From NCBI RefSeq assembly GCF_001657485.1, contig NZ_LXFU01000025.1:233561-297560 (forward strand): a DNA stretch of 64,000 nt, given 5' to 3'. Numbering within the stretch: the first letter of the stretch is position 1; the number at the start of each line of letters is the position of its first letter. Made by a program: the position numbers and the translations under genes. This document shows, piece by piece, positions 18,285 through 26,861 of the stretch. The stretch is from Rhizobium sp. WYCCWR10014. GTDB taxonomy: Bacteria; Pseudomonadota; Alphaproteobacteria; Rhizobiales; Rhizobiaceae. A model generated the notes under the pieces. The model was given only the letters and a program-made list of their open reading frames with translations. It was not told the DNA's origin and made no database searches.

Positions 18285-18680
18285 TCAGAGAAACCGGCCG
18301 TGGCGCTGCAGCACCTCGATCTTGTAGCCATCGGGATCGCTGATGAAGAAGAACAGGCCGAAGAGCTTGCCGTCGCGGTTGAGCTCCACCAGTTCACCGG
18401 GCTTGAGCCCGAGCTTCGACAGCCGCTCCCGCTCGACCGCCACCTCCTCGACCGAGACGGCAAGATGGCCATAGGCATTGCCGAGGTCATAGGGCGCGGT
18501 CCGGCCCTTGTTGACGGTCAGTTCCAGCTCGAAGCCGGTCTCGGCATTGCTCATATAGATCAGCGTGAAGGTTTCGAAATCGACGCGGTCGGCGACCGAA
18601 AGGCCGAAGGCCCTCTCGTAGAATTCGACGGAGCGCGCCTCATCGAGAACGCGGATCATGGAGTGGATCATCTTCGCCAA
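18285..18680 (-). CDS. Lactoylglutathione lyase-like VOC protein (glyoxalase I family)
   Basis: 131 residues forming one VOC module of the GloA type: MIHSMIRVLDEARSVEFYERAFGL at the start and FFISDPDGYKIEVLQ at the end, which carries the C-terminal metal glutamate. The N-terminal metal ligand position is H6 in MIHSMIRV, as in GloA. It probably isomerises the methylglyoxal-glutathione adduct, but sequence alone cannot separate GloA from close paralogues. GGGAGG lies 5 nt before the TTG at 18680 and 14 nt before ATG 18671, so the TTG start is favoured. Confidence 0.82.
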   Translation of the reverse strand: MAKMIHSMIRVLDEARSVEFYERAFGLSVADRVDFETFTLIYMSNAETGFELELTVNKGRTAPYDLGNAYGHLAVSVEEVAVERERLSKLGLKPGELVELNRDGKLFGLFFFISDPDGYKIEVLQRHGRFL

Positions 18681-18728
18681 TTCTGCCTCCCATTTTCATC
18701 CATTACGGCAGTCTTGGTACTCGTCCTC

Positions 18729-19478
18729 TTACGCTGGGCGCAAGCCGATTCTTCGGGTGATCGCCGCTTCGACGAGACCCATGGCGTCATAGATCAGCAC
18801 CGCCATCAGGCCGACGATCAGGCCGCCCTGCAGGATGAAGGCGGTATTGTCGGAGATCAGCCCGGCGATGATGACCTCGCCGAGGCCCTTTGCCGCAACC
18901 GTCGAGCCGATCGTCGCCGTGCCGATATTGATCACGGTCGCAACCTTCAGCCCTTCGAGGATCAGCGGCAGGGCAAGCGGCAGCTCGACGCGCCACAGCC
19001 GCTGCGTGCCGTTCATGCCCATGCCGTCGGCGGCATCGAGCACTTGCGGCGAAACCTGCTTCAGCCCGGCGACGGTGTTTTCGAAGATCGGCAGCAGGCC
19101 GTAGAGAAAGAGCGCGATCAGCGTCGGCATGGCGCCGAAGCCGGTGGCGGGAACGGCGAGCGCCAGCACCGCGACCGGCGGAAAGGTCTGCCCCGCATTG
19201 GCGATGGCGCGCGACAGCGGCAGGAAGTCAGCCCCGCTTTCCCGCGTCACGAAGATGCCGCCGACAACGGCAAGCACGGCGCTGCCGACGATCGAGCCGA
19301 TCACCAGTTGCAGATGCCCGGCAGCCAGCGAAGCAAGGCTGTTTTGCGTATAGACGGCGGGCGCATTATTGCTGGTCAGCGGAACCAGCAGGAAGGAAAG
19401 CCACTCCGTCCTGAACAGCAGGATGAGCAACAGGGCCAGCGCCGCCAGGCGGAAGAGATTGGCGACGAGGAGCTTCAT
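18729..19478 (-). CDS. yehW: Osmoprotectant ABC transporter permease (YehW-like)
   Basis: A 249-residue inner-membrane permease with about six spans and the EAA-type loop near VLDAADGMGMNGTQRLWRVELPLALP. It is the short permease of an OpuC/YehZYXW-type importer for glycine betaine, choline or related compounds. Last gene of the operon; its ATG overlaps the stop of the ATPase gene by 4 bp, indicating translational coupling. The gene order matches E. coli osmF-yehY-yehX-yehW and the length is close to E. coli YehW. The symbol is assigned by that architecture, and the substrate is inferred. Confidence 0.85.
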   Translation of the reverse strand: MKLLVANLFRLAALALLLILLFRTEWLSFLLVPLTSNNAPAVYTQNSLASLAAGHLQLVIGSIVGSAVLAVVGGIFVTRESGADFLPLSRAIANAGQTFPPVAVLALAVPATGFGAMPTLIALFLYGLLPIFENTVAGLKQVSPQVLDAADGMGMNGTQRLWRVELPLALPLILEGLKVATVINIGTATIGSTVAAKGLGEVIIAGLISDNTAFILQGGLIVGLMAVLIYDAMGLVEAAITRRIGLRPA

Positions 19479-20419
19479 GCCTTGCGGCCCAGTTCGAGAA
19501 GCCGGGTCATTGAGATCGATCCGACAGGCGCCTTTTCGCCGTCCTGCACCGCTGCCTCGTCGACCCCCTGCCAGATCATTTCGGCGAGCGCATCACGCAG
19601 GCTGAGCGACTGCGGCAGGGCATAGGCGAGACCGCTCTTGGCCGGCTCCATGCTTTCCTTCAGCGGCAGCAGCGACATCAGCTTCAGCGCCCGGTCGGAG
19701 GTGCCGGTCAATTGCTGCACGAAGGGATCGGCGGGTTCGGTGAGGATCTTTTCCGGCGTCGAGCATTGCAGCAATCTGCCCTCGCTCATCACCGCGATCT
19801 GGTTGCCGAGATGGAAGGCCTCGTCCATGTCGTGGGTGACGAGAATAATTGTCGTGCCGAACTGCTTCTGGATCGCCAAGAGATCGTCCTGCGCCTTGCC
19901 GCGGATGACGGGATCGAGCGCCCCGAAGGGTTCGTCCATCAACAGCAGCTCCGGTTCGGCCGCCAGCGCCCGGGCCACACCGACGCGCTGCTGCTGGCCG
20001 CCGGAGAGCTGGTGCGGGTATTTGTCGGCAAATGTTGCCGGATCGAGATTGAAAAGCCCGAGCAGTTCCTCGACCCGTTTGGCAATACGGGCGGTATCCC
20101 AATCGAGAAGCTGCGGCACCGTGGCGATATTCTGCGCCACGGTCCGGTGCGGAAACAGGCCGTGGCCCTGGATCGCATAGCCGATCTTGCGGCGAAGCTC
20201 GGTCACCGGAACGTCCATCACATTCTGCCCGCCGACAAAGATTTCGCCTTCGGTGATCGGCACCAGCCGGTTGATCATCCGCATCAGCGTCGATTTGCCC
20301 GAGCCCGATGTCCCGACGATGACGGTGATCTCGCCCTTCTCGACACTCATCGAGACATTGTTGACGACGGTGGCGGCGCCGTAGCGCTTGGTGACGTTGC
20401 TGATCTCGATCATGGTCAT
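19475..20419 (-). CDS. yehX: Osmoprotectant ABC transporter ATP-binding protein (YehX-like)
   Basis: A 314-residue cytosolic ATPase. Walker A GTSGSGKST (about 36-44), Q-loop, signature [16 protein letters not shown], Walker B LLLMDEPFGALDP and H-loop THDMDEA are all intact. The C-terminal 70 residues extend beyond the core like the OpuCA/YehX group but show no clear CBS domain pair. It overlaps both flanking permease genes by 4 bp (ATGA), so the three genes form one translationally coupled unit downstream of osmF. It powers quaternary-amine uptake if the family reading is right. Confidence 0.9.
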   Translation of the reverse strand: MTMIEISNVTKRYGAATVVNNVSMSVEKGEITVIVGTSGSGKSTLMRMINRLVPITEGEIFVGGQNVMDVPVTELRRKIGYAIQGHGLFPHRTVAQNIATVPQLLDWDTARIAKRVEELLGLFNLDPATFADKYPHQLSGGQQQRVGVARALAAEPELLLMDEPFGALDPVIRGKAQDDLLAIQKQFGTTIILVTHDMDEAFHLGNQIAVMSEGRLLQCSTPEKILTEPADPFVQQLTGTSDRALKLMSLLPLKESMEPAKSGLAYALPQSLSLRDALAEMIWQGVDEAAVQDGEKAPVGSISMTRLLELGRKA

Positions 20420-21585
20420 GCGGCGGATCCCCGGATGCTGTCGATGACCGCATCGAGGATGACGGCCGATGAGAAGGCGAAGAAGACGGTCGGCACGGCG
20501 CCGAGCAGGACGAGGTCCATGGCCGTCTGGCCGAGCCCCTGGAAGATGAAGATGCCGAAGCCGCCGCCGCCGATCAGCGCGGCGATCGTCACCATGCCGA
20601 TCGCCTGCACCAGTACGATGCGGATGCCGGTGAGAATGACGGGAAAGGCGAGCGGCATGTCGATTCCAGCAAGGATCTGCAAGCGCGTCAGCCCCATGCC
20701 GGCTGCCGCGTCGCGCACCGAGGGGTCGACGCCCTGCAGGCCGACGACGGTGTTGGCAACGATCGGCAGCAGCGAATAGAGCACCAGCGCAATCAAGGCC
20801 GGCGCCGTGCCGATGCCGCGAATGCCGATCGCGGCGGCGAGCGGCACGTGGGTGGCGAGGTAGCCGAGCGGCAGCATCAACAGGCCGAAGAGTGCCAGAC
20901 TCGGGATCGTCTGGATGAGGCTCAGCCCCTGCAGCACGATGGCCCGCAGCTTCGGCACCCAGAAGCAGAGGATGCCGAGCGGCAGGCCGAGAACAATGGC
21001 GATGGCAAGCGAGCCGAACGCCAGCAGCAGATGCGAGATCGCTTCGGTCTCGAATTGCGGGGCCCGCGTCGAGAATTCCTTCATGATCGAAAGGCTGTCG
21101 AGCAGGCCGGAGGAGAGCGAGATGAAGAGCAGCGCCGTATAGGCTGCAAGGGCTGCGACCCGCATCCAGGGCGCCAGCCGGATTTTGACAAGCGCATCGG
21201 ATATGACGAGCCCGATCACCGCAAACAGCGCCCAGAAGCCGCCGCCGGGCGTCATGCGCGCCACCGTGCTGCCGGGGGGCGTTGCCGCCGTCGAGACGAG
21301 GCCGATCGCAACGATCAGCGCCGCAAGGCAGAGCGTGGCGATGACAAGCCGCGCTATCGCATTAGCGAGGAACAGCGTGGCGAAGGCGGTGAGAAGGAGA
21401 AACACGGTCAGGATGACGACGGAAGGCTGGGGAAGAAGCTGCATCAGCAGCATCGGCTTGCCGGCGGCGATGCGGTTCGCCTTCACATAGATGAAGGGCA
21501 TCAGTACTGTCGCCGCGATGCCGCCGGCCACCAGAACCACGCCGAGCCGGTCCAGCCTGCGGACCGCTAAGGTTTCTTCCATCAA
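20416..21585 (-). CDS. yehY: Osmoprotectant ABC transporter permease (YehY-like)
   Basis: A 389-residue membrane protein of the long-permease type, close to E. coli YehY in length. An N-terminal half with five or so extra spans precedes the BPD permease domain (about 185-385) with the coupling loop GVDPSVRDAAAGMGLTRLQIL. The pairing of one long and one short permease around a single ATPase is characteristic of the YehZYXW system. It overlaps the ATPase gene by 4 bp. Between it and osmF is an 80-bp gap with a perfect 10-bp hairpin that may limit read-through or protect osmF mRNA. Confidence 0.88.
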   Translation of the reverse strand: MMEETLAVRRLDRLGVVLVAGGIAATVLMPFIYVKANRIAAGKPMLLMQLLPQPSVVILTVFLLLTAFATLFLANAIARLVIATLCLAALIVAIGLVSTAATPPGSTVARMTPGGGFWALFAVIGLVISDALVKIRLAPWMRVAALAAYTALLFISLSSGLLDSLSIMKEFSTRAPQFETEAISHLLLAFGSLAIAIVLGLPLGILCFWVPKLRAIVLQGLSLIQTIPSLALFGLLMLPLGYLATHVPLAAAIGIRGIGTAPALIALVLYSLLPIVANTVVGLQGVDPSVRDAAAGMGLTRLQILAGIDMPLAFPVILTGIRIVLVQAIGMVTIAALIGGGGFGIFIFQGLGQTAMDLVLLGAVPTVFFAFSSAVILDAVIDSIRGSAA

Positions 21586-21632
21586 ATCAACCCTGTCTGG
21601 CCAACATCAGCCCAACCCTATCAGCAAAGGGG

Positions 21633-21656
21633 GCTCCGCCCGCAATCGGGCGGAGC
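21633..21656 (-). other. Strong hairpin between osmF and yehY
   Basis: Perfect 10-bp stem GCTCCGCCCG / CGGGCGGAGC with a 4-nt loop, 10 bp after the osmF stop. No T-run follows on the transcript strand, so it is more likely an mRNA 3'-end protector or attenuator than a full terminator. Confidence 0.8.
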
Positions 21657-21665
21657 GAGCGATGA

Positions 21666-22577
21666 TTACTTCAGGAAGCCCTTTTCCTTGAGATAGGCTT
21701 CGGCAACGGATTTTGCCGGCTCGCCGTCGACCTGGATCTTGGCGTTGAGCTTGCGCAATTCGTCGGCGGTCAGGCTCTTGAAGATCGGCGAGAGCACTTC
21801 CTCGATCTTCGGATTGGCCTTCAGCACCTCTTCGCGGATGATCGGCGTCGGGGCATAGACCTGCTGCACATTCTTGTCGTCTTCGAGAACGGTGAGTTCG
21901 GCCGCTTCGATGGCGCCGTCGGTGCCGTAGACCATGGCGGTATTGACGCCGTTCGTCTGGTCGGCGGCCGCCTTGATCGTAGCCGCCGTGTCGCCGCCGG
22001 AAAGAACGACCATCTGGTCGGGCTTCAGCTGGAAGCCGTAGGTCGTCTGGAAGGCGGGAAGCGCGCCGGCCGAATTGACGAATTCGGCGGAGGCGGCAAG
22101 CTTGGCGGCACCGCCGCCGGCAACCCATTTGCCGAAGTCCGTAAGGCTCTTCAGCTTGTTCGGGCCGGCGACGTCGCTGCGCACGGCGAGCGCCCAGGTG
22201 TTGTTGGCAGGCGACGGCGTCAGCCAGACGATCTTGTTGGCGTCGTAATCGAGCTTCTTCGCCAGCTCATAACCCTGGTCGATGTTCTTCCAGGCGGCGT
22301 CATCGGCCTTGTTGAAGAAGAAGCCGGCATTGCCGGTATATTCGGGATAGATGTCGATTTCGCCGGCGGTGATCGCCTTGCGCACGACGGGTGTTGCGCC
22401 AAGCGCGATGCGGTCCTGCGTCTTGATGCCGTTCGCTTCGAGAGCGAGCGCAATGACGTTGCCGAGCAGCGTGCCTTCGGTGTCGATCTTCGACGAAACG
22501 ACGACGTCGGCGGCATGGGCCGCACCCACCGCGAAGAAGGCGGAGAGCGAGACGGCAAGTGCGAGTTTCTTCAGCAT
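21666..22577 (-). CDS. osmF: Osmoprotectant-binding periplasmic protein (OsmF/YehZ-like)
   Basis: 303 residues with a clear signal peptide (MLKKLALAVSLSAFFAVGAAHA, cut before ADVVV) and an OpuAC-type solute-binding domain. The segments KIDTEGTLLGNVIALALEANG, IYPEYTGNAG and the tail region LRKLNAKIQVDGEPAKSVAE are typical of glycine-betaine/choline-binding proteins. It is the first gene of the four-gene operon. A 371-bp gap separates it from a divergent LysR-type gene that may regulate it. The ligand could be glycine betaine, proline betaine or choline; the aromatic-box residues cannot be judged without a structure. Confidence 0.88.
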   Translation of the reverse strand: MLKKLALAVSLSAFFAVGAAHAADVVVSSKIDTEGTLLGNVIALALEANGIKTQDRIALGATPVVRKAITAGEIDIYPEYTGNAGFFFNKADDAAWKNIDQGYELAKKLDYDANKIVWLTPSPANNTWALAVRSDVAGPNKLKSLTDFGKWVAGGGAAKLAASAEFVNSAGALPAFQTTYGFQLKPDQMVVLSGGDTAATIKAAADQTNGVNTAMVYGTDGAIEAAELTVLEDDKNVQQVYAPTPIIREEVLKANPKIEEVLSPIFKSLTADELRKLNAKIQVDGEPAKSVAEAYLKEKGFLK

Positions 22578-22948
22578 GGAAAGTCCCCTTTTTCAAAACT
22601 ATTGAATGTGGCCCAAGCCTCGGGCGGGAGGCCTGCGCATAGGAAATCCGCCGGCGAAGGCGACCAAGCCGCCATCATGCCGGAATTGCGTGCGTCATGG
22701 AAATAGCGTTCATGCCCGAAAAATCGATGCAAGCCCCCTCCAGTATTTGCGGTCGCGGCACGATTATGGCGGCGAATGCACCTCCGCGCGCGGAAACGCA
22801 TTCCCTTTTCCAGGGCCGGCGCGATTTGTTTTTGTCCCCTTGCGTGTTTCCACGATGCTCCGGTGCTCTGTTGCGGATTCCCGCCGCCCGGATTTTTTCT
22901 ATGATCGAACGATAGCCCGCCTCTCCGGAGGCAGGGATATCTTTTTTC
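22578..22948. other. Divergent control region between osmF and the LysR-type gene
   Basis: 371 bp without a supportable gene. It must hold the promoters of the osm operon and of the tandem-HTH LysR gene. No strong palindrome of the T-N11-A type was found by eye; the GC-rich part at 22615-22680 shows only weak short symmetry. Confidence 0.5.
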
Positions 22949-24220
22949 ATGAACACATCATATCGTCCGGTTTTTCCAGCGCTTTCCGGAGGTGGCCGAT
23001 TGCATCTTGGTGCCCTGTTCATCGCAAGCCATGTCCTGACCTCCGGTTCGGTCCGCGAGACGGCGCGGCGCTTCCAGCTGTCGCCCTCCACCGTCTCGAC
23101 GGCAATCCATAATCTCGAGACCGAACTCGCGATGAAGCTGACGGAACGCGCCTCAGGCGAGCTCGCGACGCTGATTGCGAGCGGCAGGGTGCTGGAAGGC
23201 CTGGAGCCGATCATGGCTGCGATCGGCGAGCTCGGCCGATGGGCCGGTCACGACCGTGCCGGCGCCGAGATCGACGAGGCCTGGGCATCCCGCATTCCCG
23301 TCAAGATCGTCACGATGGAGCGTTTTCTCGAAGTTGCCGACCAGGGCAGCATCAACCGGGCCGCCCGCCGCCTTCGCCTCGGTCAGCCGCAGCTTTCGCT
23401 TCAGCTTGCCAATCTTGAGAAATTTTTAGGCCATCGCCTGTTCGAGCGGCAGGCGCAGGGCTCGGTGCTGACGGAAGAGGGCAGGCGGGCCTACCAGATC
23501 TTCATGGTGATCAGCCAGGCGTGGAACGATCTCAAATCATCGGCCGACGAGCGTTATCGGCGTACCGCCCGGTCGCTGCGCATCGGCTCGATTATTCCGA
23601 CCGGATCGGAAAGCTGGGTGGCCCGCTGCCTGGGCGCGCTGGTCTCGGAATGGAATGTACGCCGCAACAACAATGCGATCTCGCTGGTCTCGATGACCGC
23701 CGACGATCTGCGCGAGGCGCTGAAGAGCGGCCGCATCGATGTTGCGATCCTGGATTCGGTCTTCGGACTGGAAAACTTCCGCCATCGCGAATTGCTGCAG
23801 ACCGACATGGTGGTGATCGCGCCGCCTGATAGCACCGAGACCAGCGTCGCCGATCTCGTTGCCGGCCATCCGATCTGCATGCCGAGCCCGCGCACCGGCC
23901 TCGGCCATGCGGCCATGGCCTTCAGCTACGAGCGCGCGCCCAACCGGCGCCTGCGCGGTCAGGATATTACCGCGGCGGATTCGCTGCCCGTGATCGTCGA
24001 CCTCGTCGCCAATCACGGTTACGTCTCCTTCCTCGGCCGCGTCAGCGCCATGCCGATCGCCGACAAGGTGCGCATCGTCGATCTCGACGAGCACCTGCCG
24101 ATGTACTATCACGTCGCCTTCAACCATCGAAAAGCCGCCGCCGATGCCTGCGACCTGCTGATCACGACCGCTGCAAAAATTGTCTTGGCACCCGTCGCGG
24201 AAAATGCCGCCTTCGCATAA
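22949..24220 (+). CDS. LysR-type regulator with two tandem winged-helix domains
   Basis: 423 residues against about 300 for ordinary LysR proteins. Residues 18-80 look like one LysR helix-turn-helix (FIASHVLTSGSVRETARRF, QLSPSTVSTAIHNLE) and residues 118-180 are a second, canonical one (MERFLEVADQGSINRAARRL, then LEKFLGHRLFERQ), followed by an effector-binding domain at 195-410. The first unit is shorter after its recognition helix and runs into a linker rich in charged residues. The gene is divergent from osmF, so osmoprotectant uptake is the likely target. The ATG at 22949 has no strong ribosome site, and a later start would remove part of the first domain. Confidence 0.87.
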   Translation: MNTSYRPVFPALSGGGRLHLGALFIASHVLTSGSVRETARRFQLSPSTVSTAIHNLETELAMKLTERASGELATLIASGRVLEGLEPIMAAIGELGRWAGHDRAGAEIDEAWASRIPVKIVTMERFLEVADQGSINRAARRLRLGQPQLSLQLANLEKFLGHRLFERQAQGSVLTEEGRRAYQIFMVISQAWNDLKSSADERYRRTARSLRIGSIIPTGSESWVARCLGALVSEWNVRRNNNAISLVSMTADDLREALKSGRIDVAILDSVFGLENFRHRELLQTDMVVIAPPDSTETSVADLVAGHPICMPSPRTGLGHAAMAFSYERAPNRRLRGQDITAADSLPVIVDLVANHGYVSFLGRVSAMPIADKVRIVDLDEHLPMYYHVAFNHRKAAADACDLLITTAAKIVLAPVAENAAFA

Positions 24221-24331
24221 TGGGCTGAAGCGGACCGGTATGACGAAAATGGGCAATATGTTTACGCCAGCCCTATCCGATTCTCCGGAATGAGACCGGC
24301 CGCTTTTTTGCGAGAATGGATACGTCAGTTC

Positions 24332-25396
24332 TCACTTCGGCCTCTTCTTTTTGGTCTTCAGCGGCTTGATCTCCACCGCATCATCATTGTCGGGTTCATC
24401 CTCGTCGATCAGCCCGTCGTCATAACTCTCGATTTCACCCTCTTCGATTTTGTGGGTCGGGAACGAAATATAATCCAGCACGTCCGGGTTGAAGAACGCC
24501 GCGCGATGATAGCCCTCATACGGTAACCGGATCATGTGCGGTTCATCGTCATCATCGCCGCTGTAGGGATAATGGACATCAATAAGAGGTTCGATGCATT
24601 CGAAAAGGTTGCAATTGACATAGTCGATTTCTCGGCGCTTCCCGGTCGAGAACTGGACGGTCACTGTGTTAGCTAGGGCCATAATCTCCTCGGTTTCAAC
24701 TGCTCGCGCGGCCTTCTCAATCGCGAGGTCCTCGGGCTTGATGGCCCCCTTGGCGACCAGCTCATCGAATTGCTCGTCAGTAATCATGATTTGGCGCTGG
24801 ACACGCTCAACGTCTTCCTTAGCGAAATCCGACGTGTAATTGTCCCCGTCCTCCTCTTCATCTCGAATGGCCTCGACTATGGCCCAGTCGCGAGTGTCAG
24901 GCATCTGGATTGGCGTTGCCAGTTTGTAGTCACCATGATCGGGCCCGTAAGTGTCGTAAGCTTCACTCGAAAAATAAAACTCGGAAATTGCCTTGTGTCG
25001 GATCGCCACGGTACGGTTACCCAAGTCTTTGACAACGATGAAGCGCTTGCTGCTCTGCAACTCGCGATAGGCTTGCGCGTATGCCGCTTCCGAAATCGAA
25101 AGCACCAGTGGCTCGCCGCCACCGCCGAAATGAACCGCACACTCACCATAGTATTGTAGGTCAAGCGGAGCCTCGTCGTTGTAGAACGCTGCCTCTTTCG
25201 GCGGGTGCCGACCAAGCAATTCCAGTTCGCTGGTCTTGAAGTGCTTTGCCAACTTGACAAGGTGGCCCCTCGGGATCTCGACCTTGCCAGTTTCCCAGCG
25301 CTGATAGGTGGGTTGCGTCACGCCCGCCGCCTTAGCGGCCTGAGTCTGGGTTTCGGCATTCATGACCCGGAAATGTTTCAGCCGATTAATCATCAC
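24332..25396 (-). CDS. XRE-family helix-turn-helix protein with long acidic C-terminus
   Basis: 354 residues. Residues 5-65 are a Cro/cI-type helix-turn-helix (MNAETQTQAAKAAGV, then TQPTYQRWETGKVEIPR). The remaining 290 residues match no family I recognise; they are acidic, with a lysine-rich tail (PLKTKKKRPK), and show no S24 peptidase motif or membrane span. The gene is AT-richer than its neighbours, stands alone, and is preceded by a 48-bp near-perfect palindrome 13 bp before the start, the usual arrangement for an autorepressor. It may be of mobile-element origin, though no phage or toxin gene is adjacent. Two ATG codons overlap at the start. Confidence 0.8.
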   Translation of the reverse strand: MMINRLKHFRVMNAETQTQAAKAAGVTQPTYQRWETGKVEIPRGHLVKLAKHFKTSELELLGRHPPKEAAFYNDEAPLDLQYYGECAVHFGGGGEPLVLSISEAAYAQAYRELQSSKRFIVVKDLGNRTVAIRHKAISEFYFSSEAYDTYGPDHGDYKLATPIQMPDTRDWAIVEAIRDEEEDGDNYTSDFAKEDVERVQRQIMITDEQFDELVAKGAIKPEDLAIEKAARAVETEEIMALANTVTVQFSTGKRREIDYVNCNLFECIEPLIDVHYPYSGDDDDEPHMIRLPYEGYHRAAFFNPDVLDYISFPTHKIEEGEIESYDDGLIDEDEPDNDDAVEIKPLKTKKKRPK

Positions 25397-25408
25397 TTGG
25401 CTCTTCTA

Positions 25409-25456
25409 ATGATCGACAAATTTATGCGTATATATGCGCATAAATTCGTCGATCAT
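25409..25456. promoter_or_regulatory. 48-bp palindromic operator candidate of the XRE gene
   Basis: 20-bp arms (25409-25428 and 25437-25456) with one mismatch around an 8-bp centre, TATATATG. Arms read ATGATCGAC, one variable base, then AATTTATGCG. It lies directly upstream of the XRE start codon. Confidence 0.7.
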
Positions 25457-25772
25457 GCAAGGAAGTTTTCACTCGCAGCTAAACGACACAATCTACAGAA
25501 AAATTTATATGAGTTTCACTTCATCTCACGCGACGCGTTCGCTGGCGACCTATCCACAACTCGGCACTGTGCATGTCACGCGATATCGCGCTGTCGCGCG
25601 CAGCAATTCTTGTCATCCCCGGTCTTATTGCTGACAGAAGCAAGGGAGCTGAAACCTGGAGTTGGCGGTTTGTGCTACTTGACGGTAATGCCACCATCCG
25701 GGCTGATTGGCGGCCATATCGCATTTAGGCAGACAATCGAAGGCCGATGGCGGAAGAAGAAGGATTCGGAAT
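25457..25772. other. Intergenic region between XRE gene and cutC
   Basis: 316 bp with mixed composition and no supportable gene. It contains a perfect 12-bp palindrome CGCGATATCGCG at 25579-25590 and presumably the cutC promoter. The AT-rich composition of the XRE gene continues to about 25520. Confidence 0.5.
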
Positions 25773-26498
25773 ATGACGGTTTTGCTGGAAGTCTGTGTCG
25801 ATAGCGCTCAGGGCCTTGCGGCGGCAATCGAAGGCGGTGCCGGGCGCATCGAGCTCTGCTCGGCGCTGGAACTCGGCGGCCTGACGCCGCTGCCGAGTCT
25901 GATGCGGATCGCCGCTCGGGCTTCCATTCCGGTCTACGCGATGATCCGCCCTCATGCCGGTCCCTTCATCTTCGACGGGGCAGACGAGGAAGCGATGATG
26001 ATCGATATCGATGCCGTGCGCGCCGCTGGCCTTGCCGGTGTCGTCATCGGCGCCAACCGGCCGGACGGCACGCTCGACATGCCGCTGATCCACCGTTTGA
26101 AGGCGCATGCGGCCGGCCTCGGCTCGACGCTGCATCGCGCCTTCGATCTGGTGCCGGATGCCGATCAAGCGTTGGAGCAGGCGGTCGAACTCGGTTGCGA
26201 ACGCATCCTGACCTCCGGCTGCGCCTTGAAAGCGGCCGACGGCCTCGACACGCTGAAGCGCATTTCGGCAAAGGCGGCCGGCCGGATCGCCATCATGCCC
26301 GGCAGCGGCATCCGCCCGGCAAATGTGGGCGAGATCCTGCGGGCGACCGGCGCCCGCGAGGTCCACGGTTCCTGCAGCTCGCCGGTCGAAAGCGCCGATC
26401 CACGCGCGGTCGCCTTCGGCTTCGAGGCGAAAAGCACCAACAAGACCGATGCCGCCGTTGTCAGGCAGATGCGCAGGGCGATTGAGGCGGTGGGTTAG
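25773..26498 (+). CDS. cutC: CutC family protein
   Basis: 241 residues, a TIM-barrel protein of the CutC family. Characteristic segments are LLEVCVDSAQGLAAAIEGGAGRIELCSAL at the start, MIRPHAGPFIF in the middle and IMPGSGIRPANVGEIL near the end. CutC was first linked to copper tolerance in E. coli, but its biochemical activity remains unsettled. The ATG at 25773 follows AGAAGAAGGA; the frame is open to 25707 without conserved sequence. No copper pump or chaperone gene is adjacent, so the context adds nothing about copper. Confidence 0.93.
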   Translation: MTVLLEVCVDSAQGLAAAIEGGAGRIELCSALELGGLTPLPSLMRIAARASIPVYAMIRPHAGPFIFDGADEEAMMIDIDAVRAAGLAGVVIGANRPDGTLDMPLIHRLKAHAAGLGSTLHRAFDLVPDADQALEQAVELGCERILTSGCALKAADGLDTLKRISAKAAGRIAIMPGSGIRPANVGEILRATGAREVHGSCSSPVESADPRAVAFGFEAKSTNKTDAAVVRQMRRAIEAVG

Positions 26499-26503
26499 CC
26501 CGA

Positions 26504-26588
26504 CTGCGGGGAGAAGGGATATGCCGCAACATCTCGATTCCCTCTTCTCCCCAGCGGGGAGAAGGTGCCCGTAGGGCGGATGAGGGGG
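26504..26588 (+). repeat. RIME-like element, copy 5 (right part only)
   Basis: Starts inside the first palindrome (CTGCGGGGAGAAGGGATATGCCGCAACATCTC) and continues through CTTCTCCCCAGCGGGGAGAAGGTGCC to GCGGATGAGGGGG. The left CCCTCACCCTAACC end is missing. Confidence 0.7.
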
Positions 26589-26715
26589 CCGGCGAAACCG
26601 GTCTTTTCAACAACGCCTATGCGAACTTCGACCGCGCCGGTATAGTCTCGACCGTGTTCAGCGCGACTGCCGTCGGCGGGGCGGAGTAGATTTTACGTGA
26701 AGGATGTGCCGTGTG

Positions 26716-26802
26716 GCCCCCTCATCCGCCTGCCGGCACCTTCTCCCCGAGGGGAGAAGAGGGCATGCCGCGACGTCTCCGTTCCCGCTCGCTCTCGCAA
26801 GC
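26716..26802 (-). repeat. RIME-like element, copy 6 (partial)
   Basis: Begins CCCCCTCATCCGCCTGCCGG with a shortened hairpin CTTCTCCCCGAGGGGAGAAG, then the ATGCCGCGACGTCTCCGTTCCCGCTCGCTCTCGCA middle. The second palindrome is absent. It lies 127 bp from copy 5 in opposite orientation. Confidence 0.7.
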
Positions 26803-26861
26803 TGGGGCAGCCATCGGCGCGAACCAGACACCCGGCTCTTGAACAAAGCCCAAGCGGCTCA

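Noticed and set aside
26504..26802. Composite transposon flanked by repeat copies 5 and 6
   Set aside because: The 127 bp between the copies has no transposase or gene; they are partial repeats in opposite orientation.
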